A DNA stretch of 64,000 nucleotides from Australimonas brisbanensis. GTDB taxonomy: Bacteria > Chloroflexota > Dehalococcoidia > Lucifugimonadales > Australimonadaceae. Both the position numbers and the translations under genes were made by a program. This document shows, piece after piece, positions 47,699 to 57,557 of the stretch; position 1 is the stretch's first letter, and each line of letters starts with the position of its first letter. The DNA lies in NCBI GenBank assembly GCA_038147155.1, contig JAYQTA010000003.1, forward strand, positions 62,001-126,000, given 5' to 3'. Below the pieces are notes generated by a model. That model saw only the letters and a list, made by a program, of their open reading frames with translations, was not told the DNA's origin and searched no databases.

Positions 47699-50600
47699 CA
47701 CGGGTTCACCTGGTAGACGATGAATCCGTTGGACACGAACGCCACTGTCCCCAGCGCCGCCACGCCCGCCCCGGCATCCGGGCCGTAGGCCCCCAGTTCG
47801 CGGGTGCCCACCACCACGTAGTCCGCGCCGTAGCGCGCCAGCAGAGGAGCGGCCTCCTCGGGGGTTGCGGCGCGGTAGATGGCGCGGGCGTCGGCACAGC
47901 GGGCATCGATGGCGGCCCCGTCCGAGCGCCACTGGCGCTCGCTGCCCGTCCAGGCCAGCACCGTGGCCCGTCCTGTCGCCGCGGCGATGCGCCCCGCCGT
48001 GGTGTAGGAGGAGTTGCCGCAGCCCGCATCGCGTGTGGACACCTCGGGCGCCTCCAGCACCACGGAATCGCGGGGGGTGTTCGTCCGCACCCACTCGATG
48101 ACGGCGAGCTCACCGGGGGCGGACCGGGCCATGTCCGAGAGCCCGTCCAGGCTGAAGCGCCCGCCGCTCTCGGCGACCCGGCTGGCCACCGCCGCCGCCG
48201 GGTAGTAGGCGGTGAGGACCGCGCCCGCCACCAGCGCGCCCGTCCACACCGCTCGGCCCACCCGACCGGGCACGCCGTCGCGCCGCCACAGGCTGCCCAC
48301 GTACCAGATGCCGAAGGCGCCCACCACCGCCAGCAGCTGCCAGGCCTGGTAGGTGAACTTGAAGTAGGTGTTCCAGCGCCGCAGGCCGCCGCCGAACACG
48401 TCCACCACGTGCCAGAGCTCCACGCCCATCACCAGCATCAGCGCCATGCCCGTCACCATCAGCACCGCGGCCACCCCCCCCTCCTGGGGCTCGCGCCCGC
48501 CGCGCGCCCGCTCGCCGTCGCGGTGCGCCAGCGTCCAGGCCACGTAGAAGGCGAGGGTTGCGGCCGCGGCCAGCGGCAGCACCGTGAGCAGGCGCGCGAT
48601 GGCGAGGGAGGGCAGGGGGGCCCCATCCGGCCCGTGCTCCGCGTAGACGATGCCGTTGTAGAGGAGCAGTCCGGCCAGCAGGGCTCCTGCCGCGAAGCGC
48701 GTGACGCCCGTGTTCAGGCTGAAGGAGCTCTCGTCCAGCGAGGTGAGCCGTACCCCGGCCCGGTGGAGCACCAGCAGCAGCGCGAACAGCGCATAGATGG
48801 GGAAGCCGTAGATGGGCTGGAGCCACAGGACGATGGGGGAGAAGGTGAGCCCCGAGACCAGGAGCAGCCTGCCCAGGTGGAACCCAGCCCTGGTCACCGA
48901 CCGGCGAGCCGCCAGCACCAGGAGGGGGGCCACCAGAACGGCCTGGCTCCCCCACAGGATAGCCAGGTGGACGGGGCGGGTGAGCAGGTCCTTCAGCGGC
49001 AGCACGCCCTGGGCTGCGGGCTCGAAGGTCGCAAGGAAGGGCCAGATCAGCGCCAGCGCGGCGCCGGTGAAGAGCCCCGCCGCCGTCAGCGCCCGCGCCA
49101 GGGTCCAGCGGCCCACCAGCTTGCGCACCGGGCGCCAGCGGTCCAGGCTGCGCCGGTAGGTGTAGGACGCACCTTGACCGGAGCCTGAGGCGCCCACGGC
49201 CAGCAGATCCCCATGCAGCGCCACCGCCGCGCCGAAGTCGCCCTGGGAGCCCGCATCGGCACCGGTCACGCGCGCGTGCGGCTGCCACCCATCGCCGCCC
49301 AGGTGGTACAGGTAGGCGGCGCCGGCGCGCTGCGCCCCCGCGTGCTCATGGGGCGAGGTGGCCGCGAGGTAGAGGCCGGAGACGGCCACCGCTGCCCCGA
49401 AGGAGCTGCGCGCCGTGGCCTCGCGCTCCCGCAGCTGCTCCATGGTGACCCATTCGCCGTCTTGCCAGTTGAACAGTTGCACCGCGCCCGCTCCGCCCAC
49501 CACCAGGACGCGCCCATCGGCCGCCAGCGAGCGACCCATCCCGGCGATGCCGGCGTCCTCCCGCGCCCGCAGCGGCTCCGCCGCCCGCCAGCCGTCGGAC
49601 CAGCGCAGCCAGCGGTGCACCGCACCCATGCCGTCAGCGGGCGCGCCCGCCAGCAGTTCGGCCTCGTTGAGCACCACATTACGGCCGAATGACTCCCCCG
49701 CGCCGGGCGGGCTCACCTGCAGCGAGTGCGCCCACCGGCCCTCGGTGCGCTCGTACAGGTGCACCGTCCCCAGCGAGCCCACGGCGATGGTCGTCCCGTC
49801 TACCGCGACGGCGCGTCCGAAGCCTGTGGCGGGGTCCGGGGGACGCAGGGTGGTGCGCAGCGTCCAGCGCGTGCCCTCCTCATCGTCGCGGGTGTAGACC
49901 AGCACCAATCCGGTGCGCGCGGCGCCGGGCGCGCCCACCACCAGCGTGCGCTCGTCCAGTGCCACCGCCGCGCCGAACCGTGCGCTGGCCTCCGGTGACG
50001 GGTGCCGGAGCCGCCCGGCCGAGCGCCACGCCCCGTCGACGTTGCGGAACAGGCGCACCTGCCCGGCGTAGGGGACGTCCTCCACCGGGGTGCCCGGCGC
50101 GCCGATCACCAGAACGCCGGCACGCAGCGCCACCGCTGCCCCCAGCTGGTCCGTGCGCGCGGAGCGCACCGCGTTGAGCAGGATCGCGCCCACCACCAGG
50201 GCCGCGCTCAGCGGCAGGTCCCACAGGTTGATTGCCCCCAGCGCACCGGCGCTGGTCAACGCCACCAGCACCAGCCCCCAGTGCTGGCGCAGCGCGCCAC
50301 GGCGCAGCAGCCCCGGCTGGAGTACCAGCTGCACCGACGCCGCCACCGCCAGCAGCAGGAACCCCAGGGAGAGCACGTGCGGGTGCAGGTCGCCCAGCAC
50401 CAGGCTGAAGGCGGGGAACTCGGAGATGGCCCCCGGCACCACCCGCGATGCCTTGAACCACCACCAGAAGCCGTCGGGGTGCCAGCCCGGCGCGGGGGCG
50501 TCGGCGCTCAACCCCTCGATGCCCACCCAGCCCCAGAAGCCCGCAGTGCCACCGCCCCCTGCCCGCAGCAGCTCCAGCACCCCCTCCAGGTTGGAGGCGA

Positions 50601-51279
50601 TGAGGAGCAGGAACACCGCTGCAACCCCGGCCAGCGCCGCCCCGTCCTGGCTCCCGCGCGCCAGGCGAACTAGGGATGAGGCGAGCCCGAACGCCGCCAC
50701 CGCGCCCAGCGCCCCCACCGTGGCCATGCCCAGGGTGTAGCCCACACCCACGCTTACCCCGGTGAGCAGGGTGAGGGCGCCGATGAACAGGTAGCCCAGG
50801 TAGTAGTAGGAGACGGGTTCACCCGCCATCCACGCGTCCGTGGGCGGGTAGTGGGGTGAGGTGGTGACGGCGCTGAGGAACATCAGGTCCGAGGTCTGCT
50901 CGGTGTGGCCGATACCGGGCACCGATGCGCGCAGCAACGCCACTCCCACCAGCACCGAGACCAGCACCAATTCAGCGGTGAGCACCGGGCCAGAGTGTTC
51001 GCGCACCTGTGCCCACAACTCATGCAGCTGACGGCGCACGGGCAGCCACGCTACCAGCGCCACCAGCGCGAGGGCCACCAGCACCGACCAGCGCGAGTTG
51101 GGGAGCGTGTGGGTGAGGCCGATGGCCCAGGTGGCGAGCCCCACCAGCAGCAGGCCCAGGGGTTTGGAGAACGCCCACCAGCCGGCGGGCATGCGGGAGA
51201 AGGCACGCCAGGCCAGCGGCGCGGCCACCAGTGCCATCGCCTCCAGGGCCACCAGCCATAGGGCCAAGGTCAGCAGCAC
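47698..51279 (-). CDS. YYY-domain (DUF2298) membrane protein with inserted FG-GAP propeller
   Basis: 1193 residues. GTG start at 51279 after AGGGAG. Residues 1-374 and about 722-1193 make one DUF2298/Chlor_Arch_YYY protein: TSDLMFLSAV, PVSYYYLGYLFIG (YYY 158-160), GAISEFPAFSLVLGDLHPHV, NLWDLPLSAAL, then GVLPLKDLLTRPVHLAILWG, GFPIYALFALLL, RRWNTYFKFTYQAWQLL. Between them, residues 376-720 hold seven FG-GAP-type blades starting near 378, 435, 487, 531, 581, 627 and 682 (QLGAAVAL, RFGAAVAL, GFGRAVAV, SFGRNVVL, GMGRSLAA, SFGAAVAV, DFGAAVAL). The insert falls in an extracytoplasmic loop between spans. It is cotranscribed with the Agl23-like gene. Confidence 0.85.
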   Translation of the reverse strand: MLLTLALWLVALEAMALVAAPLAWRAFSRMPAGWWAFSKPLGLLLVGLATWAIGLTHTLPNSRWSVLVALALVALVAWLPVRRQLHELWAQVREHSGPVLTAELVLVSVLVGVALLRASVPGIGHTEQTSDLMFLSAVTTSPHYPPTDAWMAGEPVSYYYLGYLFIGALTLLTGVSVGVGYTLGMATVGALGAVAAFGLASSLVRLARGSQDGAALAGVAAVFLLLIASNLEGVLELLRAGGGGTAGFWGWVGIEGLSADAPAPGWHPDGFWWWFKASRVVPGAISEFPAFSLVLGDLHPHVLSLGFLLLAVAASVQLVLQPGLLRRGALRQHWGLVLVALTSAGALGAINLWDLPLSAALVVGAILLNAVRSARTDQLGAAVALRAGVLVIGAPGTPVEDVPYAGQVRLFRNVDGAWRSAGRLRHPSPEASARFGAAVALDERTLVVGAPGAARTGLVLVYTRDDEEGTRWTLRTTLRPPDPATGFGRAVAVDGTTIAVGSLGTVHLYERTEGRWAHSLQVSPPGAGESFGRNVVLNEAELLAGAPADGMGAVHRWLRWSDGWRAAEPLRAREDAGIAGMGRSLAADGRVLVVGGAGAVQLFNWQDGEWVTMEQLREREATARSSFGAAVAVSGLYLAATSPHEHAGAQRAGAAYLYHLGGDGWQPHARVTGADAGSQGDFGAAVALHGDLLAVGASGSGQGASYTYRRSLDRWRPVRKLVGRWTLARALTAAGLFTGAALALIWPFLATFEPAAQGVLPLKDLLTRPVHLAILWGSQAVLVAPLLVLAARRSVTRAGFHLGRLLLVSGLTFSPIVLWLQPIYGFPIYALFALLLVLHRAGVRLTSLDESSFSLNTGVTRFAAGALLAGLLLYNGIVYAEHGPDGAPLPSLAIARLLTVLPLAAAATLAFYVAWTLAHRDGERARGGREPQEGGVAAVLMVTGMALMLVMGVELWHVVDVFGGGLRRWNTYFKFTYQAWQLLAVVGAFGIWYVGSLWRRDGVPGRVGRAVWTGALVAGAVLTAYYPAAAVASRVAESGGRFSLDGLSDMARSAPGELAVIEWVRTNTPRDSVVLEAPEVSTRDAGCGNSSYTTAGRIAAATGRATVLAWTGSERQWRSDGAAIDARCADARAIYRAATPEEAAPLLARYGADYVVVGTRELGAYGPDAGAGVAALGTVAFVSNGFIVYQVNP

Positions 51280-51309
51280 GCGCTCTCCCTGCTCAACTCT
51301 GCGGGCATC

Positions 51310-52287
51310 CTATCTCCCGGCGGCGGGCTCGTCCCCGAACAGCGCGTCCACGAAGTCATCGGTGTCGAAGAGCGAGAGGTCGTTCTGCCCCTCCCCGGTG
51401 CCGATGAACAGCACAGGTAGGCCCAGCTCCTGGGCTATCGCCACGGTGATGCCGCCCTTGGCAGTGCCGTCCAACTTGGCCAGCAGCACCCCGCTCACGC
51501 CCACCGCCTCCTTGAACACCCGCGCTTGCTCCAGACCGTTGTGCCCGGTGGTGGCGTCCACCACCAGGAGCGTCTGCTGGGGCGCGGAGGGTTCCAGGCG
51601 CTCTAGCACCCGGCGCACCTTGCGCAGTTCCTCGATCAGCGGGGTCTTGTTCTGGAGGCGTCCCGCCGTGTCCAGGATCATCACGTCCACCCCGCGCGCC
51701 ACCGCTGCCTGGTAGGCATCGTAGGCCACCGCGCCGGGGTCGGAGCCCTGCTGGTGGGCAACCACCTCAGCGCTCAGGCGCTCACCCCACACCTGCAGCT
51801 GCTCGATGGCCGCGGCCCGGAAGGTATCGCCTGCGCCCACCAGCACCGAGAGGCCGAGGGCGTGGTAGTGGGCCACCAGCTTGGCGATGGAGGTGGTCTT
51901 GCCTGCCCCGTTCACCCCCACCACCATGAGCACGAAGGGCTTGGCCGGCAGACGCTCCTGGTCGTACCAGTCCCAGATGGTCTTGTCGGGCGGGTCCAGC
52001 AGCAGCGCCAGTTCTTCCTTGAACAGTTCCGGCACCTCGGCCGGGTCGCTGATGCCCTCATCCCGCACCCGCTCCCGTACCCGGTTCACCAGGGCGAGGC
52101 CCGTGTCCACGCCCACGTCGGCGGACAGGAGCGCGTCCTCCACCTCCTCCCACAGCGCCTCGTTGGAGAGCACCGCGCCCTGGAAGAGGGCACCGAGGCC
52201 CCCACCCCACCCCTTGCGGGTGCGGGCCAGGGCCTGGGAGGTCTGCTGCTTGCGGCGGAAGGGGTTGAAGGGCAAGGGGAGCCTCAC
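51310..52287 (-). CDS. ftsY: signal recognition particle receptor FtsY
   Basis: 325 residues. GTG start at 52287. NG domain: N-domain LSADVGVDTGLALVNRVRERV, P-loop GVNGAGKTT (124-132), DTFRAAAIEQLQVW, DTAGRLQNKTPLIEEL, AKLDGTAKGG and GEGQNDLSLFD. The acidic A domain of E. coli FtsY is missing, as in many bacteria. It receives SRP-ribosome complexes at the membrane; the SRP RNA is at 19279-19553. rnc lies 66 bases upstream on the same strand. Confidence 0.95.
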   Translation of the reverse strand: MRLPLPFNPFRRKQQTSQALARTRKGWGGGLGALFQGAVLSNEALWEEVEDALLSADVGVDTGLALVNRVRERVRDEGISDPAEVPELFKEELALLLDPPDKTIWDWYDQERLPAKPFVLMVVGVNGAGKTTSIAKLVAHYHALGLSVLVGAGDTFRAAAIEQLQVWGERLSAEVVAHQQGSDPGAVAYDAYQAAVARGVDVMILDTAGRLQNKTPLIEELRKVRRVLERLEPSAPQQTLLVVDATTGHNGLEQARVFKEAVGVSGVLLAKLDGTAKGGITVAIAQELGLPVLFIGTGEGQNDLSLFDTDDFVDALFGDEPAAGR

Positions 52288-52353
52288 TGCGCGGGGGCGC
52301 GTTCGCCTAGCCTAGCGTGCGCGGGCGGGTGAGTCCAAGGTGGCGCGCGGGCA

Positions 52354-53064
52354 CTAGGTGCCCAGGGCCGCCAGCGCCTCGGCGGCGGCGGCCTGCTCGG
52401 CGTCCGCCTTGCGGGGGCCGTTGCCCCGCCCGGCCGCCACTCCCGCCACCAGCACCTCGACGGTGAACACCCGGGCGTGGGCCGGCCCCTCGGTGCTCAC
52501 CAGCCGGTAGGCGGGTAGCCCCTGGCCGGAGGCCTGCAGGTGTTCCTGGAGCGCGGACTTGGCATCGCGGGGTGCCCCTGTCTGCCCCACGCGGGTCAAC
52601 CCCGCCTCGAGCCAACCCAGCGCCACGCACCGGGCGGCCTGCTCGCCGCCGTCCAGCAGCACCGCGGCGAGGACAGCCTCCAGTGCCTGAGCAAGGTTGG
52701 TGGGGCGTTCGCGCCCGCCGCCCGCCTCCTCCCCCGACCCCAGCGCGAGGTAGTCGCCCAGGCCCAGCCGGCGCGCGATGACGGCCAGCGCCTTGCCCTG
52801 CACCAGCGATGCGCGTGCACGGGAGAGCGCACCCTCGTCCATGCCAGGCTGGCGCTGGTAGAGGGCCTCGGCCGCCACCCAGCCCAGGAAGGCATCGCCC
52901 AGGAACTCCAGACGCTCGTAGGAGGCGTGGCCCGGATGCTCGTTCAGGTAGGAGCGATGCACCAACGCCTGCTGAAGCAGGCCCCGGTCGGTGAACCCCA
53001 CGCCCAGGGCCTGCTCCAGCGCGTCCCAGTCCAGACCCTTGGGCCAGGGGCTGGGGTTAGTCAA
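52354..53064 (-). CDS. rnc: ribonuclease III
   Basis: 236 residues. It starts at TTG 53064, inside the end of the DsbA-family gene (8-base overlap), with AAGGGC upstream. Catalytic segment YERLEFLGDAFLGWVAAEAL (49-68) and the second acidic site ALEAVLAAVLLDGG. A C-terminal double-stranded-RNA-binding domain (DAKSALQEHLQASG, then AEQAAAAEALAAL) follows. It processes rRNA and other structured RNAs. The rnc-ftsY order is a classic neighbourhood. Confidence 0.93.
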   Translation of the reverse strand: MTNPSPWPKGLDWDALEQALGVGFTDRGLLQQALVHRSYLNEHPGHASYERLEFLGDAFLGWVAAEALYQRQPGMDEGALSRARASLVQGKALAVIARRLGLGDYLALGSGEEAGGGRERPTNLAQALEAVLAAVLLDGGEQAARCVALGWLEAGLTRVGQTGAPRDAKSALQEHLQASGQGLPAYRLVSTEGPAHARVFTVEVLVAGVAAGRGNGPRKADAEQAAAAEALAALGT

Positions 53065-53689
53065 AGATGCCCTTCGGCCACGGGGGCTGGGGGCGCTTCA
53101 CCTCAGCCACGAAGGTGAGGCCACCGATGAGCCCCTTCACGCCCTCCCAGGCGGCAGCGGCCTCCTCCCCCGTGCGGGGACGGATCATCTTGAGGAACAC
53201 GGGGTAGCCACCCTCGGCAACGATGGTGGGCGTACCGAACACGCCCGCCTCCCGCGCCTCGGCGTGGGAGGCGGCGATCTCATCCAGGGTGGAGCGGTCG
53301 GCCAGGTCCGCCTCGAAGCGGGCAACGTCGAGCCCCGCCTCCTCGGCCAGGGCACGCAGCCCTGCGGCATCGTTCAGCTCCATGCGCCGCTCGTGGCGTG
53401 CCTTCAGCAGCAGCGGCAGGAAGGCCCGCAGCGCCTCCGGGCCCTGGCGGCCCGCCGCAACGCCCGCGCGCAGCCCCCACAGGCTGGGGTTCAGCGCCTC
53501 GTCCGGCTCGGCCCAGGCGTGGTAGTCCGGCCCCTCCTTCTGGTTCACCTGCTCCAGGGAGAAGGGCTTCCAGGTGATTTCCAGGGGCATCTCGCCCGTC
53601 GCCTCACGCACCTGATCCAGCCAACCGGCCAGATTGAAGACATACGGTCAGCGGAAGTCGAAGTAGACGTCAGCCTTGATGGCGGCCAT
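53057..53689 (-). CDS. DsbA-family thioredoxin-fold protein with in-frame TGA, candidate selenoprotein
   Basis: 210 residues if codon 14 is read through. ATG 53689 has AAGGAGG 4 bases upstream. The N-terminus reads MAAIKADVYFDFR, then TGA (53650-53648), then PYVFNLAGWLDQV. The first beta strand and CP-Y-type active site of the DsbA/FrnE/2-hydroxychromene-carboxylate-isomerase family thus lie across the TGA, which replaces the redox Cys. The rest is normal: EITWKPFSLEQVN, LLLKARHERRMELND, GVFGTPTIVAEGGYPVFLK with the cis-Pro loop. A SECIS-like hairpin follows the TGA. Alternatives are a recent nonsense mutation or a sequencing error of TGC/TGT. It precedes rnc by overlap. Confidence 0.7.
53615..53634 (-). 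promoter_or_regulatory. SECIS-like hairpin downstream of in-frame TGA
   Basis: On the coding strand, ATCTGGCC, loop GGTT, GGCTGGAT form an 8-bp helix (six Watson-Crick and two G-U pairs). It begins 13 bases and its loop 21 bases after the TGA. Bacterial SECIS elements (family knowledge) have a short loop with G in the first two positions roughly 16-37 bases past the UGA; this one fits. Confidence 0.5.
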
Positions 53690-53774
53690 GGGGCCTCCTT
53701 TCGCACCTCGCACTGCCCCGCCGGTGGGGCACGCCGATTCTACGCACCGGCGCAAGCCCCCGCCCACTGCGCGG

Positions 53775-53855
53775 GCTCGATGGAAGGGGGGCTCCCCCTT
53801 CGGCCCTCAAGGGCCTACCCCCGTCTCCGCTCGCTCGGCGCTCGCTCATGGCAGC
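53775..53855 (+). repeat. 81-bp dispersed repeat, copy a
   Basis: Begins GCTCGATGGAAGGGGGGCTC and ends CGCTCGCTCATGGCAGC. It matches copy c (55277-55357) at 78 of 81 positions by eye. It contains a CTCCCCCTTCGG hairpin arm and the direct run CCGCTCGCTCGGCGCTCGCTC. Located in the 5' flank of the DsbA-family gene. Confidence 0.75.
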
Positions 53856-53898
53856 GAGCAGCCGCCGGCATCTCTCGCTCACTCCGTCCACTGCGTGG

Positions 53899-53937
53899 GC
53901 TCGATGGAAGGGGGGCTCCCCCTTCGGCGCTCCGCGC

Positions 53938-53941
<4 letters not shown>
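53899..53941 (+). repeat. dispersed repeat, truncated copy b
   Basis: The first 31-32 bases equal copies a and c (GCTCGATGGAAGGGGGGCTC and on to TTCGGC), then diverge to GCTCCGCGCCTAC. It overlaps the stop codon of the DUF1015 gene, so the repeat supplies the end of that reading frame. Confidence 0.65.
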
Positions 53942-55215
<1,274 letters not shown>

Positions 55216-55276
55216 GGAGCGCACTCCTGGGGTGGGGTGCGGCCAGTATAGCGGGCATTCCCCGCTCACTTCGTTC

Positions 55277-55357
55277 GCTCGATGGAAGGGGGGCTCCCCC
55301 TTCGGCCCTGAATGGCCTACCCCCGTCTCCGCTCGCTCGGCGCTCGCTCATGGAAGC
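55277..55357 (+). repeat. 81-bp dispersed repeat, copy c
   Basis: Near-identical to copy a (differences only at CTGAATGG versus CTCAAGGG and GAAGC versus GCAGC). It lies upstream of the DUF1015 start, so copies bracket that gene on both sides in the same orientation. Confidence 0.75.
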
Positions 55358-55465
55358 AGGCGCGTGGCCAGCACGCATAGTGCGGTGTTTGGAATGGGGC
55401 GCAGCCCCGAGAGGGCAAATAACCCACGATAGTCCGGGCTAGGGGGGGGGCAGTGGGGGAGTGCA

Positions 55466-55522
55466 ACTCCCCCCGCCGGGGGTTCGGCGCGCAGCGCCCA
55501 GGGGGTGTCCCCCTTGAAACAA
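55466..55522 (+). repeat. GC-rich palindromic repeat, copy 2
   Basis: Core CCCCCCGCCGGGGGTTCGGC, then GCGCAGCGCCCAGGGGGTGT, CCCCCTTGAAACAA. Same architecture and end as 28063-28130, with compensating differences in the stems. Confidence 0.5.
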
Positions 55523-55566
55523 GGCTGCCGCAGGCAGCGGGGAAGCATGCTGTGAGCGCTTTGCGC

Positions 55567-56604
55567 TCAATGCATGCTGGAGCGCACGGCGTCCTCGGTG
55601 GGGTCGGTGTGGTGCTCGGCCAGGTACTCGGGCGTGGCCATCCCGCGCCGGTGGAAGGGGGCCAGCCCCCCGCGCACGGGCCTGCACTGGCCGCGCACCG
55701 TGAGCAGCCCGGCGGCGCGGGTGCGCTGCAGCTCGGCCGATACCTCTGCGCCCACCACCAGGATGATGGACACCACGTAGAACCAGAACATCAGCACCAC
55801 GACCGTGGCGGCACCGCCGTAGATGCGCTCGTAGTTGGCGAAACTGGACAGGTAGATGACGAAGCCCTGCTTGGCGGCCTCGAACAGCCCGCCAGCGATG
55901 ATGGCCCCTGGCAGCACGGTGAACCAACCCACCCGCACGTCGGTGACGAAGCGGTAGACGAACCCGAACACCAGCGCCGAGAGCAGGAAGGGGAGCAGGG
56001 CCAATACCCCGTCGAAGAGCCCGCGTACCAGCGCGTTCTGCAACAGTTGGTTCGCCTCGTTGGTCACTACGCTGCCCACGATGGACATGCCCGTGGTGAG
56101 CAGGAACATGAGGCCGATGGACACGCCCACGCCCAGTTGGCTCATCTGCTGGGTGATGAAGTGCGAGGGCTCCGGCAGCTTCCATGCCCGGTTCACCACC
56201 CGGTGCACCGCACCCAGCACGGCGCGGCCCGACCAGAACAGCGCCACGATGGACACCAGACCGATGGTCCCACGCGCCTTGACCACGCCAGAGATGTTAT
56301 CGCGCAGGAACTCGCTGGAGCCCAGGCCCGGCACCTCGCGCGCCAGGAAGTCCAGCAGACGGGCCTGCGCCTCGTCGGAGGAGATGAAGAAACCCGCCAC
56401 GGCCACGGTGCCCAGCACCAGGGGGAAGAGGGAGAAGAAGGCGTAGTAGGCCACGCCCGCCGCCATGTGGGTGCCGTCGTCCCGGAAGAAGTTGCGCACC
56501 ACCCGCGCCAGCAGGTCGGCCAGCGAGCGCGTCAGCGGCGGGATGGGCAGCGTGTAGCCCCACTCGCGCACACCGACCGCGACCCTCTTGAGTGTGGTGA
56601 GCAT
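55567..56604 (-). CDS. YihY/virulence factor BrkB family membrane protein
   Basis: 345 residues. ATG 56604 without a clear ribosome site; a TACAAT -10-like box lies at 56644-56649. Six hydrophobic spans with the family motifs MAAGVAYYAFFSLFPLVL, FWSGRAVLGAVHRVVNRAW, LLPFLLSALVFGFVYRFV, GWFTVLPGAIIAGGLFEAAK and YGGAATVVVLMFWFYVVSIILVVGAE (each shown in part). Formerly annotated as RNase BN, which is incorrect for this family. Role unknown, possibly transport. The C-terminal tail is polar (FHRRGMATPEYLAEHH). Confidence 0.86.
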   Translation of the reverse strand: MLTTLKRVAVGVREWGYTLPIPPLTRSLADLLARVVRNFFRDDGTHMAAGVAYYAFFSLFPLVLGTVAVAGFFISSDEAQARLLDFLAREVPGLGSSEFLRDNISGVVKARGTIGLVSIVALFWSGRAVLGAVHRVVNRAWKLPEPSHFITQQMSQLGVGVSIGLMFLLTTGMSIVGSVVTNEANQLLQNALVRGLFDGVLALLPFLLSALVFGFVYRFVTDVRVGWFTVLPGAIIAGGLFEAAKQGFVIYLSSFANYERIYGGAATVVVLMFWFYVVSIILVVGAEVSAELQRTRAAGLLTVRGQCRPVRGGLAPFHRRGMATPEYLAEHHTDPTEDAVRSSMH

Positions 56605-56702
56605 CCCGGAGCCGCGCGCCTTCCCGCTGCACAGATAGCGCTCATTGTAGGGCTGGGGGAGGGCGGGCCGAGGGGGTTCCGGCTGCGGGTTGCGGGCGCG
56701 AC

Positions 56703-57557
56703 CTAACCCCGGTAGTTGGAGGCGCGCCAGGGGGTGGTGGCGGTGCGCTCCATGAACACGGCATGCAGCGCCGGGCCCGCCGATACGATGGCCCCCGACT
56801 CCGGCATGCACCGCCCGCCGCGCAGGTCGGTGACCACGCCGCCCGCCTCGCGCACCAGCAGCAGGCCGGGCGCGATGTCCCACGGCTGCACCAGGTGGTG
56901 GGCGTAGATGCCGAAACGCCCCGCCGCGGTGTAGGCCACGCCCAGGGCCGCGGAGCCCATCATGCGCACCGACTGCATCTGGGGCCACAGGTCGTGAATC
57001 ATCTCCAGCAGCAGGTGGCCGCCGGGGCCGGAGTAGCCCATGTCGAAACCGAACACGGCCCCCTCAGGGTTCGCCACGTCCTGCACGCGCATCGGCTCCC
57101 CGTTCAGCGTGGCCCCGTGGCCCGCCTCGGCACTGAAGCACTCGTCGCGCACCGGGTCGTAGGTCACGCCGATGACGGGCTCATCGCCGTCCAGCAGCGC
57201 CACGTTCACCGCCACCTGGGGGATGCCGGAGGCGAAGTTGCGGGTGCCGTCCAGCGGGTCCACCATCCAGGTGAGGGAGCCCTGCCCGTCGTGGCGGCCC
57301 GACTCCTCGGCGATGACGCCCCAGGTGGGCGCCCCCGCGCGCAGCACGTCGAGCACCGCGTCCTCGGCGGCGCGGTCTACGGCGGTGACCAGGTTGTTCC
57401 ACCCGTCCTTGAGCTCCAGGCCGATGCGGGCCGCAGCCTCAGGGCTCGCGGGGTTGGTGGGCAGGCGCGCGGTGATGATGGCCCCCGCAGCGCGGGCCGC
57501 GCGCTCGGCCACGTCCAGCGCTCCCTCGCCGGAGGGGGTGCACAGGCGCTGGCTCAC
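56703..57557 (-). CDS. inositol monophosphatase family protein
   Basis: 284 residues. GTG 57557 overlaps the trpS stop (GTGA). Metal-dependent sugar/inositol phosphatase fold: WGVIAEESG (metal-binding Glu), MVDPLDGTRNFASGIP (the DPLDGT signature), and QPWDIAPGLLLVREAGGVV for the second site. Substrate may be inositol-1-phosphate, fructose-1,6-bisphosphate or 3'-phosphoadenosine derivatives. Coupled translationally to trpS. Confidence 0.9.
   Translation of the reverse strand: MSQRLCTPSGEGALDVAERAARAAGAIITARLPTNPASPEAAARIGLELKDGWNNLVTAVDRAAEDAVLDVLRAGAPTWGVIAEESGRHDGQGSLTWMVDPLDGTRNFASGIPQVAVNVALLDGDEPVIGVTYDPVRDECFSAEAGHGATLNGEPMRVQDVANPEGAVFGFDMGYSGPGGHLLLEMIHDLWPQMQSVRMMGSAALGVAYTAAGRFGIYAHHLVQPWDIAPGLLLVREAGGVVTDLRGGRCMPESGAIVSAGPALHAVFMERTATTPWRASNYRG

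Larger units (their letters stand above)
55216..55566 (+). other. 350-base intergenic region with two repeat types
   Basis: No coding sequence is convincing. It contains 81-bp repeat copy c (55277-55357) and the second GC-rich palindromic repeat (55466-55522), separated by about 110 bases of unremarkable sequence, including ATAGTCCGGGCTAG. Confidence 0.65.

Noticed and set aside
53670..53891. Short minus-strand frame encoding SERRASGDGGRP-like peptide, recurring near 55300
   Set aside because: It is the translation of the 81-bp repeat. The identity between copies is at DNA level, including silent positions, and there is no conserved start.
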